From Fodinibacter sp038258215 (GTDB lineage Bacteria > Actinomycetota > Actinomycetes > Actinomycetales > Dermatophilaceae), in assembly GCA_038258215.1 (NCBI GenBank), contig JBBSQC010000005.1, forward strand, positions 62,001-126,000: a stretch of 64,000 bases of DNA. Reading direction: 5' to 3'. Numbering within the stretch: position 1 is the first letter of the stretch; each line of letters starts with the position of its first letter. Below, in pieces: positions 56,060 to 63,858 of the stretch. The position numbers and the translations under genes were made by a program. The notes under the pieces were generated by a model. The model was given only the letters and a program-made list of their open reading frames with translations, was not told the origin of the DNA and did not search any database.

Positions 56060-57510
56060 CGGAGTTCCTCGCCAGGCTCGCCCGGCGCCGTTGGCTGGAC
56101 ACACCCGCTCGGGTCGGCGGCGGTGTAGGCGTCGCGGTAGATCCGCTGCGTGTCCAGCAGATGCAAATAGGTCTGGGTGGTGGCCGCGCTGGCATGCCCG
56201 AGCAGGTCACGCAGCACCAGCAAAGGGTCGGCCTTCGTCAAATACAGCGCCAGCGCGGCATCACCGCCGGTGTCGCTCACCAGTCGGGCAGCCTGCTGGT
56301 AGTAGCCAGCGACCAGCCGTTCCAGGGTGTGCATCGCGAACGTGTGCCGGGTCATGTGTGGGTGCACGTGCGGGAAGCCCGGCTCGAACCGTGCCCGGAT
56401 ACGGGCCGAGGTCCGCGCCAAGACGCTGGCCCAGTCCACGAACGGACGTCCGGCAGCCTGCACCGCCAGCAGCGCGCTGCCCCCGCCCGGTGCCACCAGC
56501 CTCAGCCGCTCGCCCGGGGTGAGTGAGCACCAGCGGCGACCGGTGCCGTTGATCAGGGCACCGTCGTAGGTCGGCTCTTCGATGCGCAGCGGATGCTCGG
56601 GCAGCCAGCGCGAAGCACACACCGTCGCCGCACGCTCCAGGTTGACGTAGTCGCGTACCCGGGCCAGCGCGTCGTAGTCGATCCACGACGACCGTCCTCG
56701 CCCGCCCTTCGCAGTGGCCCGGGCTATCCGCAGCGGCACCGGGACCGGCGTGCGTCGAGCCGGCAGCGGCGGCACCTCGAACACCGTCAGGTAGGTGAAC
56801 TCCCCGGCGCGCAGGCCACTGGCCAGCGCCAGCCCGATCACCGCGGCGTTGCGACCCGTCTCCCGACCGCAGAACTGGACGTCGCGGACACCTGTCGGGT
56901 CGTTGCCAGCCAGCGCGTTCATCAACAACTGCACATACGGCTGCTCGAGGTACTTGCGGGCGGCGTGCCCATTGCCGCCGCGCACGGTGGCCAGGTTGCG
57001 GGTGATCTGCACCCGCGCGCCGTCCGGGCGTGTGATCATCTGCTGGGCGTAGGAGAACGGCACCGCGGCCACGTGCCCCTCGGCCGCCGCCCAGGTGTAG
57101 AACGCCGACAGCGTCTTCACCGCCAGGTTCCAGCTCGCCGGAGCCAGCCGTGCCTTCGCCGGCCCGGACAACCGATGCTCGGCATACGCCGACAACGCCT
57201 CCCTCAGCTGGCGGCGATCGCCGAACGTCTCCAACCCATGCGAATCGAGGAACTCGACCCACGCCTTGAGCACCCCCGCGTACGTCCGCCAGGTGCGCGG
57301 GCTGGGTGCGCCGCTAACCGGCAACTCTCGCAGCCACCGGTTGATCACCGTCGCCGGGCGCGGACCATGCTCATCCTCGAACCTCAGATCCTCATCGATC
57401 AGCACCGGCATGCCAGCCCGGATCAGCGGCCGACCGCGCAGATCCCACTCTCCGCAGGCGGCCGGGTCGAAGTAATGAAGAAGCACAAGCGTTAGCCAAG
57501 CCGTGGCCAC
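56047..57510 (-). CDS. tyrosine recombinase, first of the trio (GinA-like)
   Basis: The 487-residue protein has a SAM-like core-binding domain (about 60-170) and a C-terminal catalytic domain with the full set: GLASGLRAGEFTYL (Arg I, near 232), HPHMTRHTFAMHTL (His-x-x-Arg, near 386), and LLGHASAATTQTYLHLLDT (His/Trp position and catalytic Tyr, near 448). GTG at 57510 lies about 100 bases from the right end of the element, so the operon starts at that end and reads inward. It is the most canonical member of the trio. Confidence 0.88.
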   Translation of the reverse strand: MATAWLTLVLLHYFDPAACGEWDLRGRPLIRAGMPVLIDEDLRFEDEHGPRPATVINRWLRELPVSGAPSPRTWRTYAGVLKAWVEFLDSHGLETFGDRRQLREALSAYAEHRLSGPAKARLAPASWNLAVKTLSAFYTWAAAEGHVAAVPFSYAQQMITRPDGARVQITRNLATVRGGNGHAARKYLEQPYVQLLMNALAGNDPTGVRDVQFCGRETGRNAAVIGLALASGLRAGEFTYLTVFEVPPLPARRTPVPVPLRIARATAKGGRGRSSWIDYDALARVRDYVNLERAATVCASRWLPEHPLRIEEPTYDGALINGTGRRWCSLTPGERLRLVAPGGGSALLAVQAAGRPFVDWASVLARTSARIRARFEPGFPHVHPHMTRHTFAMHTLERLVAGYYQQAARLVSDTGGDAALALYLTKADPLLVLRDLLGHASAATTQTYLHLLDTQRIYRDAYTAADPSGCVQPTAPGEPGEELRCLR

Positions 57511-57523
57511 TGACAGTGCTGAT

Positions 57524-57533
57524 GTGAGACACG
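57524..57533 (+). repeat. GTGAGACACG repeat near the right end
   Basis: One of several copies of the A/GTGAGACAC motif around the element ends; it lies in the leader of the first recombinase gene. Confidence 0.4.
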
Positions 57534-57580
57534 CCTCAGTGCCTGAGCTAACGCAGCACGGGCCCCTCGATCAACGACTC

Positions 57581-57590
57581 GATGAGACAC
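57581..57590 (+). repeat. right-end ATGAGACACG repeat
   Basis: Identical to the left copy at 50902-50911 and in the same orientation, 18 bases from the ACGCCCG junction. Possible recombinase-binding site. Confidence 0.5.
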
Positions 57591-57608
57591 GGCGAGTAAG
57601 CGGAGATA

Positions 57609-57615
57609 ACGCCCG
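57609..57615 (+). repeat. right 7-base direct repeat (ACGCCCG) of the element
   Basis: Matches 50885-50891. The resolvase reading frame resumes directly here. Confidence 0.65.
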
Positions 57616-58162
57616 GGTCAGCACCGACCGGCAGGACCTGGCAGCCCAGCTCGCCGAGCTCACCCGCATGGGCATCGAACCAGCGCGGGTATACACCGAC
57701 AAGCGGACCGGGAAGGCAACCACCGACCGGCCAGGACTGCGCGAGGCCATCGCGGCCGTCCGCGCCGGTGACGTCCTGGTCGTCACCCGGTTGGACCGGC
57801 TCGCCAGGTCAGTCCCGGACGCCCGAGACATCGTCGCCAAGTTGTACGAGCAGGGCGCTGCCCTGCAGATCGGATCATCGGTGCACGATCCGAACGACGC
57901 CGTGGGCCGGTTCCTGTTCAACGCGTTGGCGATGGTCGCCGAGTTTGAGGCGGACCTGATCTCCCAACGGACCAAGGAGGGCTTGGCCATCGCCAAAGCC
58001 AAGGGGAAGATGCAGGGCAAGCCCCCTAAGCTGCGTGGGAGGCGGGCGGAGAAGCTGAGAGAGGACTTCGACTCCGGGGAGTACACGATGGTTGAACTGG
58101 CCCGCGACTACGGGGTCTCGCGGGCCACGATCTACCGCACCCTGAAACGGGTGCCGACGTGA
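57611..58162 (+). pseudogene. 3' part of a serine resolvase gene, interrupted by the element
   Basis: From 57611 the frame reads ARVSTDRQDLAAQLAEL (catalytic Ser in RVSTDRQ), then TRLDRLARSVPDARDIV and FEADLISQRTKEGLAIAKA, ending with an HTH (MVELARDYGVSRATIYRTLK). With the 9 codons at 50863 it makes a resolvase/invertase of about 190 residues with all motifs. The open frame upstream to 57503 lies in the element end and gives no conserved strand, so the resident copy is probably inactive. It overlaps the next gene by 4 bases. Confidence 0.8.
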
Positions 58163-58344
58163 GCGCCGACTTCTACCTCGGGGTCGTGGCCGGGATCGGA
58201 CTCAGCCTCATCTGGTCCTGGGTCTGGGCTCGAGCACAGTGGCGACGACACCACCACTCGCCCGCTGCCCGCCCCGTCCCGCATGACGCAGAGCCGGACA
58301 CCGCCACTCCCCCGCCTGATCTGCGGGCAGGACCGGATGCCTGA
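58159..58344 (+). CDS. small single-pass membrane protein
   Basis: The 61-residue protein starts at GTG 58159, which forms a GTGA overlap with the resolvase stop, and has one transmembrane helix (YLGVVAGIGLSLIWSWVWA, about 5-23) followed by a basic, Pro-rich tail. I do not recognise a family. Its coupling to the resolvase suggests it belonged to the older mobile unit. It ends inside the start region of the next gene. Confidence 0.55.
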   Translation: MSADFYLGVVAGIGLSLIWSWVWARAQWRRHHHSPAARPVPHDAEPDTATPPPDLRAGPDA

Positions 58345-58434
58345 GCACTACCGGGCGCTGACTGGCTCACCCGCCGGCGCGATGGCGAGTCGGACGCGCT
58401 CATCGCCTGGCGTGCCGGCGTCACCGAGGGCACC

Positions 58435-58959
58435 GTGCGACGCGCAACCACCCCGTTCGGGCCCTTCCCACCACCGACGCGCGTTCTGGGCGCCAGGCAG
58501 GTGTTGGCCGGGCACTTCAACGAGCGAACCCACCGGTGGGTCGCACGACGCCGCGCGGGCGAACGGGTCGTGGACATCGCCGCTGAGGAAGGCGTCTCCC
58601 ACCAGCTGGTCAGCCGCTCCACGATCGAGCACGGACCCTTTCCCCCGTATGACATCTACTCGGCCACCCAGTCCGAGTGGGTCACGCTCCGCCGCGACGG
58701 GTGGACGTTGCGCACCATCGCAGAGGCCGCCGGAGTCCCGCCACAGCAGGTGGCGTTCAGCACCAAGGGGCACGGCCCCTACCCAAAACCCGGGGCGGTA
58801 CTGCCGCCGGGGGTGATCGGGGTCAGTGACGTGGCGCGTCGTCTCGGCGTCACTCGTAGGACGGCCCTCAGAAGAATCGACCAAGGGCTGGTCCCGCAAC
58901 CTGACTTCGTCACCCGAGCCGGAAGCCGGCTATGGCTCTCGTCCACGTTCCCTCAATGA
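58435..58959 (+). CDS. multi-HTH repeat protein with C-terminal excisionase-like domain
   Basis: The frame contains three 39-residue HTH-like repeats. The first (DWLTRRRDGESDALIAWRAG ...) lies partly upstream of the earliest start codon, at 58360-58476; the second (RWVARRRAGERVVDIAAEEG ...) and third (EWVTLRRDGWTLRTIAEAAG ...) follow. Each ends in GPFP or GPYP. The last 45 residues (VIGVSDVARRLGVTRRTALR) look like an AlpA/excisionase HTH. ATG at 58337 overlaps the previous stop but is out of frame by one missing base near 58358, so the gene is probably frameshifted; the span given is the translatable part. Confidence 0.6.
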   Translation: MRRATTPFGPFPPPTRVLGARQVLAGHFNERTHRWVARRRAGERVVDIAAEEGVSHQLVSRSTIEHGPFPPYDIYSATQSEWVTLRRDGWTLRTIAEAAGVPPQQVAFSTKGHGPYPKPGAVLPPGVIGVSDVARRLGVTRRTALRRIDQGLVPQPDFVTRAGSRLWLSSTFPQ

Positions 58960-59019
58960 GGCCCCCACCTCGAGTCGGCCCGTCCCCGACCGTGCCGAAC
59001 GCCCTTGGCGTGAGGGTGA

Positions 59020-59739
59020 TTAGGTGACGGAAGCGTCGCCGTCCCGCGACGGCGGGACGGCCGGGGTGAAGCCCTGCCCGGCGAGCCACGCACGGGCTCG
59101 ACCGCGGGACCTGTCCTCGCTGTAGGCGTGCCACCGCTCGGCACCCTCGGGGCGCGACCACAAGACGTCCTTGAACCGGCGGAACGCGCCACGTCCGCTG
59201 ATCGCAACGGTGAGCAGTTCGGCCAGCCCGGGATCGGTGAGGGTGTCGATGAACCGTTCCATGTCGCGGTAACCCGGCCGGGACCCCTCGCAGTGAACCC
59301 ACAGCCAGCGCGAATCGTCCTCCTCCTCCTCGTCGTCCTCTTCGTCATCGTCGTCGTAGGCGGTGGGCCAGATTTGCCCGGTGCGCAGGTCGATTCGTCC
59401 CCCTCCTTGGGCTGGGTCTCCCTCCAGGACCATGGAGAGCTCCTCCAGGTCCACCGGCGCCGAGACCAGAGCTGTTGAAGGTCCACCGAGCGCGGCCGTC
59501 AACGCGTCGGCCAGTTCGACGTCGCCGTCCCAGCCACGGCGGTGCAGTTCCGTCACGGATCGGTGGGCCACGCCGTCAGCGCCGGCCGCTCCGCTCCCGA
59601 GAGCTACCAGTACGGCGTCCCCGACCATCTGGAGGACCTCGCGCGGCCACACCCCAGAGTCCAGGACGGCCACCGCTCCGAGACCATCACCGCGGTAGGT
59701 AGCCCCCCGCAGCTCCGCACGACGCTCCGCCAATGACAT
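59020..59739 (-). CDS. UPF0158 family protein
   Basis: The 239-residue protein shows the UPF0158 pattern: VDLEELSMVLEGD (near residue 96), IDLRTGQIWPTAYDDDDEED with a long acidic patch (DDDDEEDDEEEEDD), YRDMERFIDTLTDPGLAELL and ISGRGAFRRFKDVL, then WHAYSEDRSRGRARAWLAGQG. The N-terminal 90 residues are specific to this protein. Function unknown. It is divergent from the next gene, with the ATG only about 50 bases from it. Confidence 0.8.
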   Translation of the reverse strand: MSLAERRAELRGATYRGDGLGAVAVLDSGVWPREVLQMVGDAVLVALGSGAAGADGVAHRSVTELHRRGWDGDVELADALTAALGGPSTALVSAPVDLEELSMVLEGDPAQGGGRIDLRTGQIWPTAYDDDDEEDDEEEEDDSRWLWVHCEGSRPGYRDMERFIDTLTDPGLAELLTVAISGRGAFRRFKDVLWSRPEGAERWHAYSEDRSRGRARAWLAGQGFTPAVPPSRDGDASVT

Positions 59740-59786
59740 GGCGACATTGTCACCCCACCTCCCGTGCCCTTGAAAGGATGAGGACC

Positions 59787-60284
59787 GTGGTGATCATCCG
59801 GGCAACCCGCACACTGCTCCAGCGCCTCGGGCCGCCGAACGCCGCCGACGAGGTCTCCACCACGATGCTCGGGGACTGGTACGCCACCGCGCTGACGTGG
59901 CGACCGCGACAGGTCGCGCTGCTGGTCAGCCAGCACACCCTGCTCCCGGTGTTGATGCCACTGGCCCCAGCGGCAACCCTCCTCGACCGCTTCCCCGCCC
60001 ACCTGGCCGAGGTCCTCACCGCCCACGCGGTGCCCGCACCGTTGGTCACCGCCGAGACCAAGGAGGCGACCTCCCATCGTCTCGGACCCACCACGGACCG
60101 CAGCCTCCGCGGATCCATGAACGAGTTCGCCTTCCTGGCCGAGCACCGCCGGAACGGGCAGGCCGACGTCGGCCTCCTCGAGCTGTCCCTCGAGCTCTCG
60201 AGGACCCCGTGCGGACCCCTGTACGGCCGCCACGTCAGCCCCGACCGGGAACTGGCCGCGCTGGTGGCCAACTCGCCGAGGTAG
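59787..60284 (+). CDS. DUF6933-like protein
   Basis: The 165-residue protein reads VVIIRATRTLLQRLGPP, WYATALTWRPRQVALLVSQH, TLLPVLMPLAPAATLLDRFP and RSLRGSMNEFAFLAEH, which I associate with DUF6933, a family of unknown function, with a conserved RG.MNEF block near residue 110. GTG at 59787 gives the family N-terminus; an in-frame ATG at 59778 has AAAGG directly adjacent, too close to serve as its ribosome site. It is divergent from the UPF0158 gene. Confidence 0.65.
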   Translation: MVIIRATRTLLQRLGPPNAADEVSTTMLGDWYATALTWRPRQVALLVSQHTLLPVLMPLAPAATLLDRFPAHLAEVLTAHAVPAPLVTAETKEATSHRLGPTTDRSLRGSMNEFAFLAEHRRNGQADVGLLELSLELSRTPCGPLYGRHVSPDRELAALVANSPR

Positions 60285-60378
60285 TCGGCACCACTGCCCC
60301 CGGATGCCAACCTGAGCGACACCCTGCCCCTCCCGGCCGCCGCCGATCCACAGGACAGGATCGCGTCTGGTCCTGCGC

Positions 60379-60933
60379 TCACCAACCTGCGGCGTCGACC
60401 TCGCCGTCGCTGAGCGCGTCCAGCGCAGCGTCCAGTGCCCGCTGCCTGCGCCGGTTCGGCTCGTGGTTGGCCTCGGCCGCGACATACCCCCCGAGCTCCT
60501 CCAGCTCATCCTCCGTCGCGGACAGGACCGGCTGCCCCTGGCGGACCCGGATCCGGTACACCAGCCGCTCACAGTCGGAGTCGAGCAACCGTAGCTCGCG
60601 CAGCGTCGCGGCGACCTCCACCGTCAACGCGACCTCGACGACGGGGCGAGTGAGGGTGAGCCCAGAGCGTCGCAGGTCGAACGGCGTGCCCTCCCACCCA
60701 GTGACCAGCCCGCCGTCGCCACAGTGACTGCACCGCCAACGGATCGCGCCAGGTGGGTCAGGCCGAGACACCACCAACCAACCAGGGCAACGTCGATGAC
60801 CAGGTCGCCGACGACACGGCAACGCACTCATCCACCCGATGCCGGCATCCCCCGCCGTCGCTGCCCGAACGATCCCGTACAAATGCCCCGCCAACCGGCG
60901 AGCCGGACCGGGCGTCGACTCCGACATGTCCAT
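60379..60933 (-). CDS. hypothetical zinc-ribbon-like protein
   Basis: I do not recognise this 184-residue protein. It has CRRRPGHRRCPGWLVVSR, then CSHCGDGG, a possible zinc ribbon with Cys pairs about 20-25 residues apart, followed by FDLRRSGLTLTRPVVEVALT and a C-terminal helix rich in Glu and Arg. Several in-frame starts (60960, 60933, 60927) exist; none has a clear ribosome site, so the N-terminus is uncertain. It converges with the DUF6933-like gene. Confidence 0.55.
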   Translation of the reverse strand: MDMSESTPGPARRLAGHLYGIVRAATAGDAGIGWMSALPCRRRPGHRRCPGWLVVSRPDPPGAIRWRCSHCGDGGLVTGWEGTPFDLRRSGLTLTRPVVEVALTVEVAATLRELRLLDSDCERLVYRIRVRQGQPVLSATEDELEELGGYVAAEANHEPNRRRQRALDAALDALSDGEVDAAGW

Positions 60934-61138
60934 GAAATGGCTCAACTCGGCAACGAACACGCACAGGACTGTATCGAGGCACAGGACTCAAGCCGGAACG
61001 CACTCCCCCGCTCGAACGTCCTCGCGGCGGCATGAGCGGATGGCCGCTGCCCGGCATTTGCGATGATAGGGACCGGCTGCAGTTGAGTTAAGTGGACATC
61101 GCGCGAGCGCGTGCCTTCTGTTGGTGGGCTGGGCGTGA

Positions 61139-61957
61139 TCACGAACCATCACTGCGCGCGGGTGCCGGCAGCCTGAGGTACCCCCGGAGTGCGAGGAGGC
61201 TGGCCGCGACCACTAGGGAGACCATCACTGCCGCCGGCACGGTGTCGGCGGCGCCCGCCCCCATCATCAGGACCATCGCCGCGATGATGCTCGACCCCAT
61301 CAGCACCGAGAACATCAGCCACGGCGCCAACCAGAACAGGCCGTGTTCCCGGCCCTTCAGGGCCGCGATCCCACTGACGATGAAACCCGGCAGCACCATC
61401 GACAGGTCAATCACATGGATCGGGTTCACCCACAACCCAGCATCGGTCAGGCTCGCCGGCGCTGTGCCCGTCAGCAGGGCCGGCACCAGCTCGCTGAGCC
61501 ACAAGCCGGCGAACAAGACCCCGGTGGTGATCAGCACCCAAGCCGCAACTGTCCGCGGGCGTCCCCGCGGGTATTGGATACCCCCGCCACGCACGTCATT
61601 CACGTTGAAGATGACGCCCCAGGAGCTCAGCCCCAACACCGCGACGTAGACCAGGAACAGGTAGTTCAGGTGGACGGCCACCGCGTACACGATGAACGCA
61701 TAGATCAGGTACAGCAAGGTGCCGAGCCAGACCCGTGCGGCGAGCTGGGATCCCTTCCGGTAGCGGAGGGCGGCCACGACAAGAACGACCACCGCGAGCA
61801 GGTTGCCCAGGTCTTGGCCCTTGGCTTGCGTGGCCCAGTTCTCCGTCTCCTGTCCGTAGACCCCAGGGTCAGCGAGCCCAGCGACACTGGTGAGGACAAC
61901 CAGTAGCGATATGACCCCTGACCAGGCCAGGACCGATCGGGGCGGCACCGTCGTCAT
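61139..61957 (-). CDS. uncharacterised integral membrane protein
   Basis: The 272-residue protein has about seven transmembrane segments from residue 8 to the C-terminus, with short loops; VHLNYLFLVYVAVLGLSSWG and VIDLSMVLPGFIVSGIAALKG are among them, and one periplasmic loop carries a W and several Q/T residues. No transporter motif was recognised. ATG at 61957 was chosen; the ORF extends 12 codons upstream. Confidence 0.65.
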   Translation of the reverse strand: MTTVPPRSVLAWSGVISLLVVLTSVAGLADPGVYGQETENWATQAKGQDLGNLLAVVVLVVAALRYRKGSQLAARVWLGTLLYLIYAFIVYAVAVHLNYLFLVYVAVLGLSSWGVIFNVNDVRGGGIQYPRGRPRTVAAWVLITTGVLFAGLWLSELVPALLTGTAPASLTDAGLWVNPIHVIDLSMVLPGFIVSGIAALKGREHGLFWLAPWLMFSVLMGSSIIAAMVLMMGAGAADTVPAAVMVSLVVAASLLALRGYLRLPAPARSDGS

Positions 61958-62107
61958 GCCACCACAGTAGGGCGCACAAGATCGTGACCTCACCGCCTGC
62001 CCGGGCGAGAAACGATGGCCTTCAGTCAGTCACGCCGCCCCAGTCGGCTCCACGTTGTACGCGGCAGTCGCCGTCACGTACCCGGTGCGGCCCCGGAAGC
62101 GGGCGCG

Positions 62108-62413
62108 TCACTCGGGGGCGGTCGCCGCGCGCTGACGCAGGTTCAGCAGCATTTTGCGCATCATCCAGATGTCGCTGAACTCAAGAAGGGCTGAGAAGGC
62201 TATTGACGGCGAGAACCACTGGTAACGCGAACGTACCCGCGTGATCAGCCGCGTCGATCCGCTATCGGTCTCGTCGAGCTGCCAGGCCCAGGTCGTGCCT
62301 CCCGGCTCTCCGCACACCATGGAGTGCGGCGCATCCATCGAGTGAACCGTCATGCCCTGCTTGCCGTCCGCCCGCCAGCGATACGCCAACAAGGTGGCCT
62401 GAAACAACAACAC
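62108..62413 (-). pseudogene. 3' fragment of an SRPBCC-type gene
   Basis: The frame has a convincing C-terminal half of a START-like protein: GGTTWAWQLDETDSGSTRLI, TRVRSRYQWFSPSIAFSALL and FSDIWMMRKMLLNLRQRA, similar to membrane-linked polyketide cyclase-like proteins that are normally 170-200 residues. Only about 100 residues remain and the N-terminal part is missing upstream, where a different gene starts. It is probably a truncated remnant. Confidence 0.55.
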
Positions 62414-62474
62414 CTCGCGGCAATTCCGGATGGATTGGGCGGCGAGGTCGCGGTCTTTGGGTCACCATTCTTGT

Positions 62475-63335
62475 ATGACCCCGAGTATTGAGGGCCGACT
62501 GCGCGCGGCGAGCAGTAGCGAGGACTCCGACGACCTCGTCGATTTGGGTTGCCAACTTGCGGAGATGGACCGCTTGTCCGATGCCGAGATGTGTTTTCGT
62601 CGCGCCGCGGGCTTGGGGTCGGTGGTGGCCTCGTTCAACCTGGGCAACTCCTTGGCCGAGCAGGAACGCTGGCTGGAAGCGGCAGCCGCCTACGAGGTGG
62701 CCTTGCAAGGCGGTGAGACCGATGCCTGGCTCAATCTGGGGCTAGTGTTGCACGAGCTCGGTGACCTCGCGGGTGAGATACGCGCCTTTGAGCACGCGGA
62801 CGCCGCTGGCGACAGGGAGGGCACACTCGCGCTGGCGTTCGCGTTGCGAGCGTTTGGTGAGCGCGACGCCGCACTCTCCACAGCCCAGCGAGCAGCCGCT
62901 GCTGGCAACGTGACCGCGGCGGCTGTGGTGGCCTGCTGGCAGTGGTGCTCGTCTCTCGACCCCGCTCTGGAACCGGCCCTGCGGGCGGGCGCGGATCACT
63001 TCCCAGCCGCTCGATCTGATCTCGCAGACCTGTTGAAGACGACCGGCCGCGTGGACGAGGCGCGGCAGGTCCTCGAGCTCGGGATGAAGCTGGGCGAGGT
63101 GGAGAGCGCCATCCCCTTGGGCAACATGTACGCCGAGTTGGGCGACGAGAACGCCGCTGAGGCTTCCTACAGGTTCGGCACAACCAAGGGCGATGCCCAC
63201 TCCCACCACAACCTGGCGGTGCTGCTCGAGGAGCGCGGAGACGCGGCAGGAGCAAAAGAGCACTTCCGACTCGCGATCGAGGGCGGCGACAGGTTGTCCG
63301 TCGACGCACTGCGCGAACTCCTCGAGGAGAAATAG
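62475..63335 (+). CDS. tetratricopeptide / Sel1-like repeat protein
   Basis: The 286-residue protein is made of about eight helical repeats of about 33 residues, such as DLGCQLAEMDRLSDAEMCFR, SFNLGNSLAEQERWLEAAAA, WLNLGLVLHELGDLAGEIRA, and HHNLAVLLEERGDAAGAKEH. Such proteins are protein-protein interaction scaffolds. No signal peptide or transmembrane segment is present. ATG 62475 begins the conserved part; there is no strong ribosome site. Its resemblance to the decayed TPR gene in the element is only by fold. Confidence 0.75.
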   Translation: MTPSIEGRLRAASSSEDSDDLVDLGCQLAEMDRLSDAEMCFRRAAGLGSVVASFNLGNSLAEQERWLEAAAAYEVALQGGETDAWLNLGLVLHELGDLAGEIRAFEHADAAGDREGTLALAFALRAFGERDAALSTAQRAAAAGNVTAAAVVACWQWCSSLDPALEPALRAGADHFPAARSDLADLLKTTGRVDEARQVLELGMKLGEVESAIPLGNMYAELGDENAAEASYRFGTTKGDAHSHHNLAVLLEERGDAAGAKEHFRLAIEGGDRLSVDALRELLEEK

Positions 63336-63456
63336 CAGTTGGTCCCTGCGCGAGTAGCCCGGAGACCAACTCGCGCTGCGTCGGATCCCAAGCACGCCCG
63401 TCGGCCGCCGGCCATTGCTCGCGAAGAGCGGCAGATCCGTGTGATTGACGGTCTGC

Positions 63457-63858
63457 TCAGCGATGAGTTCTGAGCAGCTCGATGGTGCAGGTGGGCCCGG
63501 CCGCGCGGGCCATTCGTTGGTCGCCGGTGAGCAGGGTCGCACCTAGGGCTTCGGCCAGTGCGACGTAGGCGGCGTCGTAGGTGGTCAGGTTGTCCCGCAG
63601 TTCCCAACACCGGCCCAGCAAGGGGAGGTGAGAGGCCCGGTGCATCGGCACCACTGCCAGGTCGGTCAGCGCCAAGCCCGCCCTGCGGGTGTCGAGCAGC
63701 CCCGCACGGTTCTGACGACGCAGCACGGAGGCCACCTCGAGGTCCACCAGTTCCAGCGCGGCCAGCGCCTCGCCGCGGAGCCGAGCTCGGGCGGCGTCTC
63801 CGTCCGGGCCGTCGTCGGCCAGCGCGACAGACAGGACGCTGGCATCAACGACGAGCAC
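63457..63858 (-). CDS. vapC: PIN-domain toxin VapC
   Basis: The 133-residue protein is a PIN RNase: VVDASVLSVAL (Asp5 as first acidic residue), LELVDLEVASVLRR (second acidic), TYDAAYVALAEALGATLLTGD (third and fourth), matching VapC in type II toxin-antitoxin systems that cleave RNA. GTG at 63858 overlaps the vapB stop by 14 bases, the usual order of antitoxin then toxin. The 120-base gap to the TPR gene shows no gene. Confidence 0.87.
   Translation of the reverse strand: MLVVDASVLSVALADDGPDGDAARARLRGEALAALELVDLEVASVLRRQNRAGLLDTRRAGLALTDLAVVPMHRASHLPLLGRCWELRDNLTTYDAAYVALAEALGATLLTGDQRMARAAGPTCTIELLRTHR

Larger units (their letters stand above)
50885..57615. mobile_element. GInt-like element (ginABCD type) inserted in a serine resolvase gene
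   Basis: The span holds four coupled minus-strand genes (three tyrosine recombinases and one HTH/coiled-coil protein), a decayed TPR gene and about 240 bases of left-end DNA. The 7-base sequence ACGCCCG occurs at both ends (50885-50891 and 57609-57615) and joining the flanks restores a resolvase gene. The four-gene operon near one end resembles GInt islands (ginABCD) and, more loosely, Tn554 (tnpABC) and recombinase-in-trio elements. Exact ends within the 7-base repeat are not resolvable from this sequence alone. Confidence 0.8.

Noticed and set aside
57503..57610. A functional N-terminal extension of the resolvase translated from the element end
   Set aside because: The frame is open, but it has no catalytic-domain strand and overlaps the divergent recombinase start, so it is more likely incidental.
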